From NCBI GenBank assembly GCA_965153455.1, contig OZ234497.1, positions 4,650,001-4,714,000 on the forward strand: a DNA stretch of 64,000 nt, given 5' to 3'. Source of the stretch: Sphagnum compactum. Taxonomy: Eukaryota > Bryophyta > Sphagnopsida > Sphagnales. How positions within the stretch are numbered: position 1 is the first letter of the stretch; every line of letters begins with the position of its first letter. The notes below the pieces were generated by a model. That model saw only the letters and a list, made by a program, of their open reading frames with translations. It ran no database searches and was not told where the DNA came from. The translations under genes were made by a program, and so were the position numbers. Positions 45,186 to 60,160 of the stretch are shown in pieces.

Positions 45186-47790
45186 GCCAACACAAGTATC
45201 CCCCAAGTAAAGGATTTTCAGCAACCTGATGGTTATTACCATACATGGGGTAAGTACATTAGAGGAAGGTGTTACGTGAACTGAAGCAATGTTTAGCTTG
45301 GCCTTGCACTAACCCTTTATTTTGATATGGTTTCCCTTTAGATCTTACCTACCACATAATATCTAGTTAATTACCTATAGGTCCATTCAAGGTTGGGGTT
45401 AAAAAAAAAGGAAAAATGGTTTTAGGACTTTTGTAGGGCTATGTTTTTACAAATAGTATTTACTTGATCAAATTTAGATGAGAAAAATTGAATAGTTTAA
45501 TTTAAGATAATTCAACTTACAATGGTAATTTTTCACATGCATACATAGTGGTGTATCAATATTCTAGTTTATAGTCACAAACACATAAATTTTTTAAAAC
45601 TTTCAAATGAGTTTCAATGAATAACTAAACATTTTTTCTGAAAATATTATTTCTTACACATGTCACTTGCACATAAAGCTAAACATTTTGAACTTATTGA
45701 ACATCTTTTTTTTCAAATGGTTAAAAAAATTGAGTGTTTTGCCCAGCAACCTTTTTTTTCAAAATTTCAAAACTTTAAAATTTTTGTATGATTTGATTTT
45801 TCATTAAGTTCACCTAAGGGTCAAAACACATTCAAAGAAGCCACCTACATTATTTTATATTAAGATTGCATGTTTTTTGTCCCCAAAATATTTTTTTCAT
45901 ACAATTGAATTTTTGAATGAAATTTGTTGCAACTTGTTATGAAAAATGGTTACATTTGCTTTAATAGATCACTTTAAGAAAAAAATTATTGTTGAATAAA
46001 TGGGAATTTATAAAATTTTGTAGATTCCTTGCAAATTATATGTTTTGTTTTGAGAAATGATGATAATTTCAAATTATACCAAAAAATGTTCATTGTTTTA
46101 AGGTTCAATTTCATGTATTATAAACTACAACTTTGTTTCATACATCATGTACATTACACCCCACATATAATATGTGGCAGAGCACTCTTGAAATTTTGAA
46201 ATTCTAAAACATATTTTGAATTTTCACAATTTTAAAATTTCACTTTTAAAAATTATGAATTTTTTTAGTGTGTCTAATAGGTAATGATCATCTAATATTT
46301 TTATTGTCAACTTACTTTATTATATGTGTCCTTTGTAAATTTGTTTTTTTAATGAAACAAAATTTCACTTTCAAAAATACTTAATTAAATCAAAATTTAA
46401 AATTGGATCAAACGAATTTTTTGACTTTTTTTTACATTCATGTGTGTTTATAAAAGAATAACTTGTAATGATTATCATGGTTTCCAATAGTAAGAAAAAA
46501 ATAAAAAATTTCTTGACATTTGATACCTTTTGTGATTCCTTTGACTGTGTTTTGACCCCAATGAACATGTGCTTTCAAAAAAAGGGACATGTTTTTGTTG
46601 TATAAAAAGTTTGAACTCAATTGTATGATTTTATGCATTTTTTAAATTACTTTTGAAATAAAGTGCTGTTAAAACACTTGATGTAATTAGTTTAAAGGAC
46701 TGAAAATAACATTTACATAATATTCAAATTATTTTAAAATAATTTTTTTAATGTAAAGAGACATCATTTTATGTATTAGCATCCAACAATTCACAACAAC
46801 TATAATAATATAAAATAAATTATTAAAAAAGAAAAAAAAATCATTCTTTTGTCATACTCCAATTGTGAATGGACGTCTATGTCAATGACTAAGTATCATG
46901 TAGAAAGTAGGTAGGGAATATGTACTTGTGATTATCATGTGTAGGGTAATGCTGTAGGGGTAGAGTGTTCTTGAAATAATTTAGCTGAGGGCCTGTGAGG
47001 GCCTGTCATTTCAGGAACACCTTGGCCAAAGGGTGTTGCCCAACACAAAAAGTTAGTGATTTTTACTTATTTATCATGATGCCCAGCCAGTACCAGCTGG
47101 GTAAACTGCTGAGTATCATGCTAAAAAATTAAAAAACTAAGGCACACATTTGAGAAAGTGAAACATCAAATCTGTGAGTGTTTTGCTTTTCAAAATGAAT
47201 GCTTGCAGATTTCATTAAATAAGAATGCTTTCAACTAAACTAGTGGAAATCAGGGAGGTTTTTCTGTAGGTAAGACTCTTGGTGGCTACTAGGTAAATAG
47301 ATGCATATGTGGATTGTTAGTACACAGCTAACCACTATGGTGGGTGCTGGTCCACTCTGGTCACAAACTAGTTACCTTAGTTTTGAATGGAAACCAGAGT
47401 TTTGAATGGAAACCAGAACAGAGTTAGCAAGATGTCCATTAAACAAGTCCAAGTTCAGTGGGTGATGAAATTATACCAGTGTACACTGCCATGCAAAGTT
47501 CTAGGAATTCGAGACGATCAGTGCATTCATGAAATAAAGACTGTAGAAATTCTGTGCAGAAAAGTATTAGAACTTTCATGATCTAGATATTTGAAATGCT
47601 GATTTCATCATCAGCTGAATTAGTTCTAGTAGTCACTCCACTGATCAAATCTTTGAAGCTGCTGTTACCTGCTCGATGCTAGCTAGGAAATTCTTTAACC
47701 TGGGAATTCTCACTAATTAAATCCCCAGGCTGGAGTTCCCGTTCAACAATCAGAGTAGCGCATGATCTAGCACGTCTTCAGCGCTCGATT
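45186..47790. other. AT-rich intergenic DNA
   Basis: No gene was recognised. It includes the second arm (about 46120-46510, possibly further) of the inverted duplication with 41.1-41.5 kb. Frames such as 46371-46638 (minus) and 47387-47581 (plus) do not resemble proteins. Confidence 0.5.
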
Positions 47791-47799
47791 CGTCTTAAG

Positions 47800-47935
47800 A
47801 CGTACCGGATTTAGACGATCTAGACGGATCCAGACGGATCTGGACGATCTAGACGCTGAGCTTGACGGATTTAGACCATCCAAACGGATCTAGACAGGTC
47901 TAGACGGATCTGGACGCGGATCTAGACGATGTGCA
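47800..47935. repeat. Short-period GACGGATCTAGAC minisatellite
   Basis: Tandem and partly overlapping GACGATCTAGACG, GACGGATCCAGACGGATCTG, GACGGATTTAGACC and GACGGATCTAGAC words with a period of about 11-12 bp. It lies just beyond the stop codon of the minus-strand WRKY gene and may be in its 3' UTR. Confidence 0.9.
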
Positions 47936-48046
47936 CAATGGAATTTGATTTTCTAGATGTATTTGCAGCATGCACGATGCAAGCAGGATTTTGGCGGCAT
48001 TTTTAATTTGTGCTTCAGAAAATTACTGAGCTTAATTAACTTGCCT

Positions 48047-52275
<4,229 letters not shown>

Positions 52276-52694
52276 AAAACGAAACTCGCGGTCGATCTTA
52301 CTCGAGCTGTATTTGATAATTGCGCAGCAGATCAGGAAGACTGCTGCCTTGACAGGAACTTCGTCTCTCGGATCTGTAGATCTGCAAGTACAGGATTGAT
52401 CATAGGTAATATCTCATCAGCTGTTGAACACCCATGTCGTTGCCAAGACCAACTACTTACACCACTCTGCAAACTACAGATCGTGTTAACTAGTAGGACA
52501 AGGTCACAATAAAGAGATTTGATCACATGGTGTTGCTCTAGACCATCATCAGCAAGTTTTTGTACGCTTCCTTTTGCAGACAGCGTGCTATATTTCATAT
52601 ACACAAGCGAAGGCTGTGCAGCAGCAGCAAGAGGACGTCGTGCACGCTAGCTAGCTAACAAAAGGCGGCCTGCAGGCAGGCAGGTCGCTCCGGT

Positions 52695-52700
52695 GGTCAA
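52695..52700 (-). promoter_or_regulatory. W-box upstream of the WRKY gene
   Basis: GGTCAA on the plus strand is TTGACC read towards the gene, the core W-box bound by WRKY factors. It lies about 420 bases 5' of the chosen start codon, a position suited to auto- or cross-regulation, which is common in this family. A single short match can occur by chance. Confidence 0.45.
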
Positions 52701-53869
52701 CTGGTTTGAATCAACTGTTCTTCGCCCTAGTGCTGCGAGCCTAAACAGTCTCTAGACGAGTCCAAACCTTGAAACCAGTACTAGATTTACCTTAGTAAAA
52801 ATTCCGCGACGGATTGAGAAAACAGTTCTGATCAAAGTAGCCGTCATATGTGGATGAAGAAACCAACCCATGTTGATGAGTTCTAGATCTAGTGCAGAAT
52901 TAGCTGAAGATGGAAACAGGAGTAGAAGGTTCAATTTAAGATGAGAAGGAGCTAAGGCAACTTTCCATGAGCAAAACTTCTTTGACTACTTCTGACACGA
53001 TTTCTGGCATGATGCTGCTGAAGTCAATCTCTGGAAGTTGGTGGTCTGTCACCACTACGACGGCAGCAGCTCCCTGAATCCTGGTACACAAGGAGAATTC
53101 AGCTTGAGAATCTGCCCAGGCCCTGAAGACCCGTGCTGCAGCAGCAGCTGCAACAAGCTGCTACTTTTCCAGAAACGGATTGCTGGTAAGACCAGTGCTG
53201 AATCACTGGACTCATCTACAACAGAAGACCCATCCAGTCGGCAAAAAGGGAAAGGAAAGAAAATATAAGGTTTCTTCATTATGAAAATCATTTAACTCAA
53301 TTTTTAAAAATTATATAAACATATATACATATATGTATGCCCACACACACACACACACAAGGCTATAGTCTTGCAGGTCCCACACCTTGATGATGAATTT
53401 TTAATAATAATTTGCTAAGATTCTGGCATAATCATTAAGAAATTAGTAGGTTGTATTTTTTGCTTGTTAACTACAAAATAATTTCTCAAAATTCCTGAAT
53501 TTTTTTCTGATAGTTATTTAACGCCGAACCTGCTAGATTACCATAATTTCTGGCTGTTTCTTCAGCTTCTTCCTATTGTGAAAATATCAATGGTCAACAC
53601 AGGGACTCCCAGTAGTACTAGTGTGCTCAATGCATAGGGTTAACAAACCTGTTGTTGCTGTTTTGCCTCTCTTATTTATTTGGGACAATTTGTAGTGTTT
53701 CGGGGGAGGGGGCACTGAAGGGGGTGTGATTATGTTTCTTTGTGGGCACAGCATCTGATCGTATGCTGTGACTAGGAAATGTTCAATTTGATTGCAGAGA
53801 CTGTCTTGATTTAATCCGAGGAGGGATATTTTATATCATGTTATATATTCAATAGGACTTGATAATTGG
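52701..53869. other. Intergenic DNA upstream of the WRKY gene
   Basis: A plus-strand frame at 53038-53268 (76 residues, Ser/Cys-rich with a basic tail) has no recognisable family, and an antisense frame overlaps it fully. A short (CA)n tract is near 53345 and a TATA/CATA-rich stretch near 53310. No gene is called. Confidence 0.45.
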
Positions 53870-54181
53870 CAGTTTTTAGGGTGGTTCTCAAAGAATGTAA
53901 CTGTGATTCTCAAAACAATCAAATAACTGGTTGTAATATATCACCAAGGTTTTGAAAGAATCTGAGAACCAGTTCTGATATATAATCACATTTCTTTTAA
54001 AAAAAAGGAAACAGTCAAATAACCTTCTATGAACTTAAGGGTTCTTGTTGATTATTTCATGAAAACTGTTTGTTCTTTGATGCTTTTTGAAAACCCTGGA
54101 ACAAGAGGTTCTTTGATTATGGAAATTTTCAAAAAACTGGAGTTCCTTGAATTCCTTCTTTTAATTCACCACCCAACACTG
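53870..54181. mobile_element. Decayed hAT-like element, about 312 bp
   Basis: The right end CACCACCCAACACTG is typical of the family. The left end CAGTTTTTAGGGTGGTTCTC is a mutated form of CAGTGTTGGGCGGTTCTC. The interior shares GGTTCTTTGAT and AGAACC words. Flanking target duplication is no longer recognisable, so the left boundary is less certain. Confidence 0.55.
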
Positions 54182-55252
54182 GTGCATATGATTAAGTTTT
54201 AAATTGGTTATGAGAGATTCTGTCCTACTTGGACAAATATTTGTTGGATTGCACATACGTTAAAGTCGAATCAATGTTGTCACCACTCCGTCAAGTTTTG
54301 GAGAGGGTTGCTGGCATGGCATTCATTTACTAGCTTGGAGGGTGGCAGGTAGTCCCCTAGCCTGGCTATTCTTATGACGGCTTAAAAATAAGGATTTTAG
54401 AACCTAAAAATCGCTAAAGATATAGTAGAAGCCTTTGACCTTGGGTCAACCCCCACCGCCGTTGGTGGGCCGGCACCTGCAATGGTACCATGGTAAAAAC
54501 CAACGATGTTGGGTTTTGATTTTTGGCCAGTTCTGGTTTCTGTTCTTGGGCTGATTACCAGGTACCCAAACCATAGATTCTAAATTCTAACAATAAGAAT
54601 TAGATCTAAAATCAGAACGTCTGGACTGAAAATCCAAATTGATTTTCAGCACAAACCAGAGCTGAAATCGAAACCAGCCCCAAAACCCATTGTATACAAA
54701 TTCCAATTCTTCATTTTCAACAAAATTAACAAAATAACACTTTCCAACTGGGGTTAGACATGTTAGTTTGAGAATTCAATTTAGCTTGAGAAAAATGAAC
54801 ATTTCTTATTAAATGTATACACTTAGGGGCCTCGCTCAAGAACAGGAAGTGAGCAATGTAAGTGCTGGCTACCAGAATCATACTAATGCCATTCTGATCA
54901 TACTTCACTAGCAATAAGTCCAGAAGCCACAAAGTAATGAGTCAACACATTAAGGATGACGATTGGACTCCGAAATTATGGAGATAAAAATTGACTCCAG
55001 GATACCTGAGAAAGAAATAATAGACAATGTCAAAGAGGTGTGGGTTTGATACAGATACAGTCAATTCTAAAAGTTGGGTGGCCAGAGTAGTGCTGGGCCC
55101 TGGCCACTCTCAATTTCAACTTCCACCGAATGTGTACCTTGTTCCCCATCTAACTCGTAATCTATTTCTCCTCTGTACCTTACTGGGCCCTGCCTCAATT
55201 TTTCATACAGGGACTCTTGCATCAGAGTCCCTTCTCTTTTCTTTTTTAATTA
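54182..55252. other. Intergenic DNA
   Basis: No gene was recognised. The 54500-54720 stretch is rich in CCAGTTCTGGTTT/AAACCAG words, similar to 9560-9910. Frames at 54726-54932 and 55027-55350 are not family-like. Confidence 0.45.
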
Positions 55253-55253
55253 G

Positions 55254-55620
55254 TAAGAGCATCTCCATCGGTGCTCAGTATGTCACTCCGAATAATAAAA
55301 TTAAATGTCTAAGTTTAGCTTTTTTCTTTTTTTGGCAACCTCACCAATAGAACTGTAACTGGAACTGCATATTTGTGGGGACTACTAATAGCAAACCACC
55401 TGGACCAATCATTATGATCAGAAATACTGAGCTGTAGTTAGGTCCAATTTAATTACATTTTATTCTTTTGTAGGTGCACATCTGTGTTGTGCCTTTTACC
55501 AACCACAGCAAGCTGCACGAATTTGGTGCAGGAAACTGAGCTAAACCGGCACATTTTGATTATTTCCTAATAAATCTTACTGTCTGAAGTGACATACTGA
55601 GCACCGTTGAGATGCTCTTA
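55254..55620. mobile_element. TIR element, about 367 bp, ends AAGAGCATCTCC
   Basis: The left end AAGAGCATCTCCATCGGTGC, continuing TCAGTATGTCACT, is the near-perfect inverted repeat of the right end (AGTGACATACTGAGCACCG, TTGAGATGCTCTT). About 31 of 33 positions pair. It is flanked by TA on both sides (TTA/TAA also possible), compatible with Tc1/Mariner-Stowaway or PIF/Harbinger-Tourist types. The GAGCATCTCCA end is common among plant MITEs. There is no transposase inside. Related partial copies lie at 17436-17700 and near 16545-16680. Confidence 0.88.
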
Positions 55621-55779
55621 GAGCACCTCCACCGCCGCTTGGTATACCCTGTACTGCCTGGAGTGAATTAACAGCCACCAATGCACCAGTTGCGGATGAG
55701 CCCGTTGAGGCCGTTTTCCGGATGAACGAAAATCCCATCCTCCCTGCCCGCATATTTTTTTTTTTTTTCACCTCTTCTC

Positions 55780-55925
55780 TACCCCAAAATTTTCCCTCCT
55801 ACCTGCCCCAAAATTTTCCCTCCTACCTACGACATACCTCCCCCCTCCTACCTACCATCTACCTCCCCCCTCCTGCCTACCACCTACCTCCCCCCCTCTT
55901 ACCTACCACCTACCAACCCCTCCCC
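55780..55925. repeat. CCTACC/CCCCCC minisatellite
   Basis: Repeated CCCTCCTACCTACC, ACCTACCTCCCCCCTCC-type words with a 26-28-base period in the latter half, and a CCCAAAATTTTCCCTCCTAC duplication in the first half. It is strongly pyrimidine-rich on the plus strand and precedes the palindrome array. Confidence 0.85.
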
Positions 55926-56129
55926 CTCACTCCATCGCCAGAGCTCCAGAGACGTTGAGCGGGAGCGAGCTTGGAGCAGGGGAGCCTGGAGTGGGAGCGA
56001 GAGCTTGGAGTAAGGGAGCCTAGAGCCAGAGCGGGACCCACGCGAGACCCAGGTAAGCATCTTCCTTTTGTTTGTTTGTTTGTTAGTTTGTGGAGCTGCG
56101 CTGCACAAGATACGCAGTGCAGCTCCACA

Positions 56130-57710
56130 ATGCAGCTCTTTGTGTTGCAGGAAAAAAAAAGAAGAAGAAGGCAATGGCAGCGTTGCTGCCGTCGCCTTCT
56201 TCTTCTTTGTGTTGCAAGAAAAAAGAAAAAAGAAGAAGGCGATGGCAGCAACGCTGACATCGCCTTCTTCTTTTTTGTGCAGCGCAAGAAAAAGAGGAAG
56301 AAGAAGGCGACGGCAGCTGCCGTCGCCTTCTTCTTCTTCTTCGTGTTGCAAAATAAAAAAGGAAGAAGAAGGCGACGGCAGCTACCGTCGCCTTCTTCTT
56401 CCTGCTGTGGAGCTGCGTTGCAGTGCAGCGTAGCTCCACGAAGAAGGCGACGGCAGCTGCCGTCGCCTTCTTCTTCCTGCTGTGGAGCTGCGCTACAGCG
56501 CAGCATAGCTCCACGAAGAAGGCGACGGCAGCTGCCGTCGCCTTCTTCTTCTTCGTGTTACAAAAAAAAAGGAAGAAGAAGGCGACGGTAGTTGCCGTCG
56601 CCTTCTTCTTCCTGCTGTGGAGCTGCGCTGCAGCGCAGCGTAGCTCCACGAAGAATGCGACGGCAGCTAGCTCCACGAAGAAGGCGACGGCAGCTGCCGT
56701 CGCCTTCTTCTTCCTGCTGTGGAGCTGCGCTACAGCACAGCGTAGCTCCACGAAGAAGGCGACGGCAGTTGCCGTCACCTTCTTCTTCTTCGTGTTGCAA
56801 AAAAAAAAGGAACAGGAAGGCGACGGCAGCTGCCGTCGCCTTCTTCTTCCTGCTGTGGAGCTGCGCTGCAGCGCAGCGTAGCTCCACGAAGAAGGCAACG
56901 TCGCCTTCTTCTTCGTGTTGCAAAAAAAAAAAAAAAAGAAGGCGACGGCAGCTGCCGTCGCCTTCTTCTTCCTACTGTGGAGCTGCGCGCTGTAGCGCAG
57001 CGTAGCTCCACGAAGAAGGCGACGGCAGCTACCGTCGCCTTCTTCTTCTTTGTGTTGCAAAAAAAAAAAGGAAGAAGAAGGCGACGGCAGCTGCCGCGCC
57101 TTCTTCTTCTTCGTGTTGTTAAAAAAAAATGAAGAAGAAGGCGACGGCAGCTGCCGTCGCCTTCTTCTTCCTGCTGTGGAGCTGCGCAGCTCCACGAAGA
57201 AGGCGACGACAGCTGCCGTCGCCTTCTTCTGTCTGCTGCGGAGCCGCGTTGTAGCGCAGCTCCACGAAGAAGGCGACGGCAGCTGCCGTCGCCTTCTTCT
57301 CCCTACTACGGAGCTGCACTGCAGCGCAGCTCCACAAAGAAGGCGCATTGGTTTTTTTTTTGTTGCTGCGCTGCGCTACAGCATTGCAGCGCAGTGAAGA
57401 AGGCGACGGCAGCCACGGTGCCGTTGCCTTTTTTTTTTTCTTGCTGCTGTGCTACAGACGAAGGCAACGGCATCTGCCGTCACCTTCCTCTTTTGGTTTT
57501 GCTGCGCTGCAGCGCAGCACAAGAAGGCGCCTTCTTCTTGTAGTTTTTCAACGTAGGAGAATTTATATTGAGGAAGAAGATGACGACAGCTGCTAGCACC
57601 TTCTTCGATGACTTTGCTATAAGGAAGGGGCGTCCTCCGCCTTTCTTTTATGGTTTTGCTGCGAAGAAGGTGACGGCAGCAATGTCGTCACCTTCCTCTA
57701 TGGTGGCAAT
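56130..57710. repeat. GC-rich array of alternating palindromes
   Basis: Two self-complementary modules alternate. Module A is a perfect 34-bp palindrome (for example 56440-56473): GAAGAAGGCGACGGCAG followed by its exact reverse complement, centred on CAGCTG. About 17-18 A copies, some with one or two changes, run from about 56170 to 57480. Module B (for example 56407-56439) is a 33-bp near-palindrome, GTGGAGCTGCG...AGCTCCAC, centred on CTGCAG with the perfect core CTGCGCTGCAGCGCAG. About nine B copies occur, later ones shortened. A third, non-palindromic linker (CGTGTTGC plus A8-15 plus GGAAGAAG) replaces B at about seven places. Where A and B alternate, the period is near 75 bp. Decayed units continue to about 57710. 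Long frames on both strands give the same peptide words because of the self-complementarity. Confidence 0.95.
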
Positions 57711-57797
57711 TGTTTTTTTTTTTCTTTATTGTTGCGTATGCTTTAGTTAATTAGAATTAACAAACTGGTGGTTTTTGGTTTAGGGTTGGAGGTTGTA

Positions 57798-59407
57798 ATG
57801 GGTAGGGGAAGAAGATTAAGGAAGAGCGGTGGTGGTGAGTTGGAAGGCAAGAGGCAAGATTATGCTGCAGCAGATGAGGCAAGTCTTTTGCCAAATGTTG
57901 CTGTTTCAGATGAGCCGATTCTTCTTTCATATGTTGCTGGAGGAGATGAGGCAAGTGCTGAGCCACTTGTTGCTGCATTAGATGCGGCAATTCTTCAGCA
58001 CAATGTTGCTGCATCAAATGTGGAAGTTATGCAGCAAAATGTTGCTGCATCAAATGCAGCAACTGCCCAACAAAATGTCGCTACATTAAATGAAGCAATT
58101 GATGATCGAAGTGTTGCTGCATCAGATGTAGCAATTGCTGATGGAAGTGTTGTTGCATCAGATCAGGAAATTGGTGAGAAAAATTGTGCTCTATCAAAAT
58201 TGAAACACAAGGATAGCATTGGTATAGATTGTTTTAGAATTTGTGGACATTAGAAGATAGGACATTAGATTAATTACAGATTAATAACATTGTACAAGTT
58301 TTCTTGAAGTTTAATTATCTCCGCACCTTCCATCATTTATTGAAAGGTACGGGAATTTTTTTGTCAAAATTTTTTTACTGCAATACCTTAAAACAGTTCA
58401 TGTTTATAGGAGTAGTATGTGATTTTGTGATTTGATGTTTTGCAATACCTGCATTCTGTTTTTTGAACTTTCATTTTTTGGGTTTAGGTTTGGAACTGGA
58501 AACTGAGCAAGCTTCTCAACCACTTGCACTTGTTTGTCCAGCTAATTTGGCTCGGAAGGATAAGGAATGGACAAAGGTTGGGTCCAAATGGAAGTGCAAA
58601 GTCAGCAATTGCACTATGGCATATTGTGCAAAATGGCTATTGACCAAGCATCTGAAGGAGGCGCATGGTTTGGTGGCAGAAAAGTCCAAACCTGGGAGGC
58701 CTTCAACTGCTACAGGAGGTCTCGACATCAGGACCATGCTAAGATGAACGCTCGCATTTTGGGAAATGCGATGGCTGTTCAAAGGAGGAATGACCAGAAA
58801 GTTGCTAGTCGTGCTCGTGCCAAAGCAGAGCGCGAGTGGAATCACCTGGTGGCTGTTGCAAAACAGTGTCCACCACTGCCAAAACCTGCTTTGGTCAGAT
58901 TAGCCCAAAAACAATTGTTGAAGGTTTTGGGCCTCAATGCTTGGGGCGTGGGCAGTGTGGCGCCAGATGCAATTGTACGAATGGAGAAGGATGAAGACTT
59001 ACAGGGGACGATCCGATCCACCCGTTGTGCATATGCACGAGAATTAAAGACGGCATGGGATGTGAAGAACTGGGAGCGAGAGTCCAGTAAAACATCTCGG
59101 AAAAAACAGCTGGGAGATGTTTTGGATTTTCATGAATCTAGAATGATTCATGGAAGGTAAGAAACAATAATAAGTAATGTTTATTGTTTTTTATTGTATT
59201 TCATCCAAGGTGTGTTTATGGTTAATTTTGTGATTTTTGGGTGTTTACAGGGTGCAGGACCAGACAAAGGCCCAGTTTGTTGCAAATGCAATTCAAGTAG
59301 AAATGCAACGCCGGCATTTGTACACTGCTCGTCATGCAGCAAAGGCTGCAAATGTAGCAGCTGCATACCGCGCTAAACACGGGATTGTAGATAGTGATAT
59401 GTGTTAG
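57798..59407 (+). pseudogene. C2H2 zinc-finger gene with 12-residue repeats, frameshifted
   Basis: Three exons are read: 57798-58221, 58488-59156 and 59251-59407. Exon 1 encodes a basic start (MGRGRRLRKSGGG) and about nine 12-residue repeats of the type NVAASNAATAQQ, encoded by 36-bp DNA repeats. Exon 2 begins GLELETEQASQPLALVCPAN and holds a C-x4-C-x12-H-x4-H finger (CKVSNC...HLKEAH). It then must change frame near 58715-58740, because the first frame stops at 58745 while the next frame carries a long coherent block (AKMNARILGNAMAVQRRNDQ, AYARELKTAWDVKNWERES). Exon 3 continues it (AQFVANAIQVEMQRRHLYTA, ending KHGIVDSDMC). I do not recognise the family. The finger suggests DNA or RNA binding, possibly from a domesticated or resident transposon. 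A single indel or a sequencing error would explain the break; an unseen mini-intron is the alternative. Confidence 0.65.
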
Positions 59408-59800
59408 GGTTTCACTTTATATAATTAATTAGGTTTTATAACCCTTTCATTTTTTGGACTACCCAATTTTGAACTTCAATCCTTTGATATGTTATAGAGA
59501 ACCAACACTTTTTTTTCAATAGGTTCTTTAGTAATTTTTCATGCACCCATTTTTGTACATCTTTTATCAATATAATAGTACCTTCTATTCACACTTGTTG
59601 ATGGGTATATGGTTAATCATATATGTCTTCTTTGTCATTATTTTTTTAGTACTGGAGATGTAAGAATCAAACCAAAGATCAAAATGAACATTATGCAATA
59701 CTTATATCTAATATAATACGACTCACATCACCTGAAGACTTTTAAAACAATCCACACATTTTAAACATATAATACCTACATCATTCTCTATTATGAACTC
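59408..59800. other. Spacer after the zinc-finger gene
   Basis: AT-rich sequence, presumably including the 3' UTR of the zinc-finger gene. No gene was seen. Confidence 0.5.
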
Positions 59801-60160
59801 CATTTTCAAAAATGCAATACCCACATATAGGTCCAAAATAGCCATATGCATTTTGCATTCGTTGCAATACCCGCATATAGGTCCCATAATAGCCACTGGG
59901 TTTTCTAAACATTCCTTGCAATACCCGCATATAGGTCCCAACAATTACAGATAGTCTTCATTTGTTGCAATACCCGCATATAGGTCCCAAAAATTGCTGA
60001 TAGTCTTCATTCCTTGCAATACCCGCATATAGGTCCCATAATAGCCACTGGGTTTTTTAAACATTCCTTGCAATACCCGCATATAGTTCCCATATAACCC
60101 CTGGTTTTTTTTCCATCTCTTGCAATACTCGCATGTAGGTCCCATAATAGGTGTTGGTTT
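59800..60160. repeat. Tandem repeat with GCAATACCCGCATATAGG core, seven copies
   Basis: Seven units, spaced about 48-58 bases, share GCAATACCCGCATATAGGTC and CC. Spacers alternate between AATAGCCACTGGGTTTTC-type and AATTGCTGATAGTCTTCAT-type. Minus-strand frames with repeating YMRVLQGM/GPICGYC words are translations of the array. Confidence 0.92.

Noticed and set aside
53038-53268. 76-residue plus-strand frame upstream of the WRKY gene
   Set aside because: Unrecognised and overlapped by an equally long antisense frame; not enough to call a gene.
55899-57596. Long open frames on both strands across the GC-rich array (for example a 421-residue minus-strand and a 206-residue plus-strand frame)
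   Set aside because: The peptides on both strands repeat the same words (KKATAAAVAFFF, LLWSCAAAQRSST) because the DNA is self-complementary and poor in stop codons. They are array translations, not genes.
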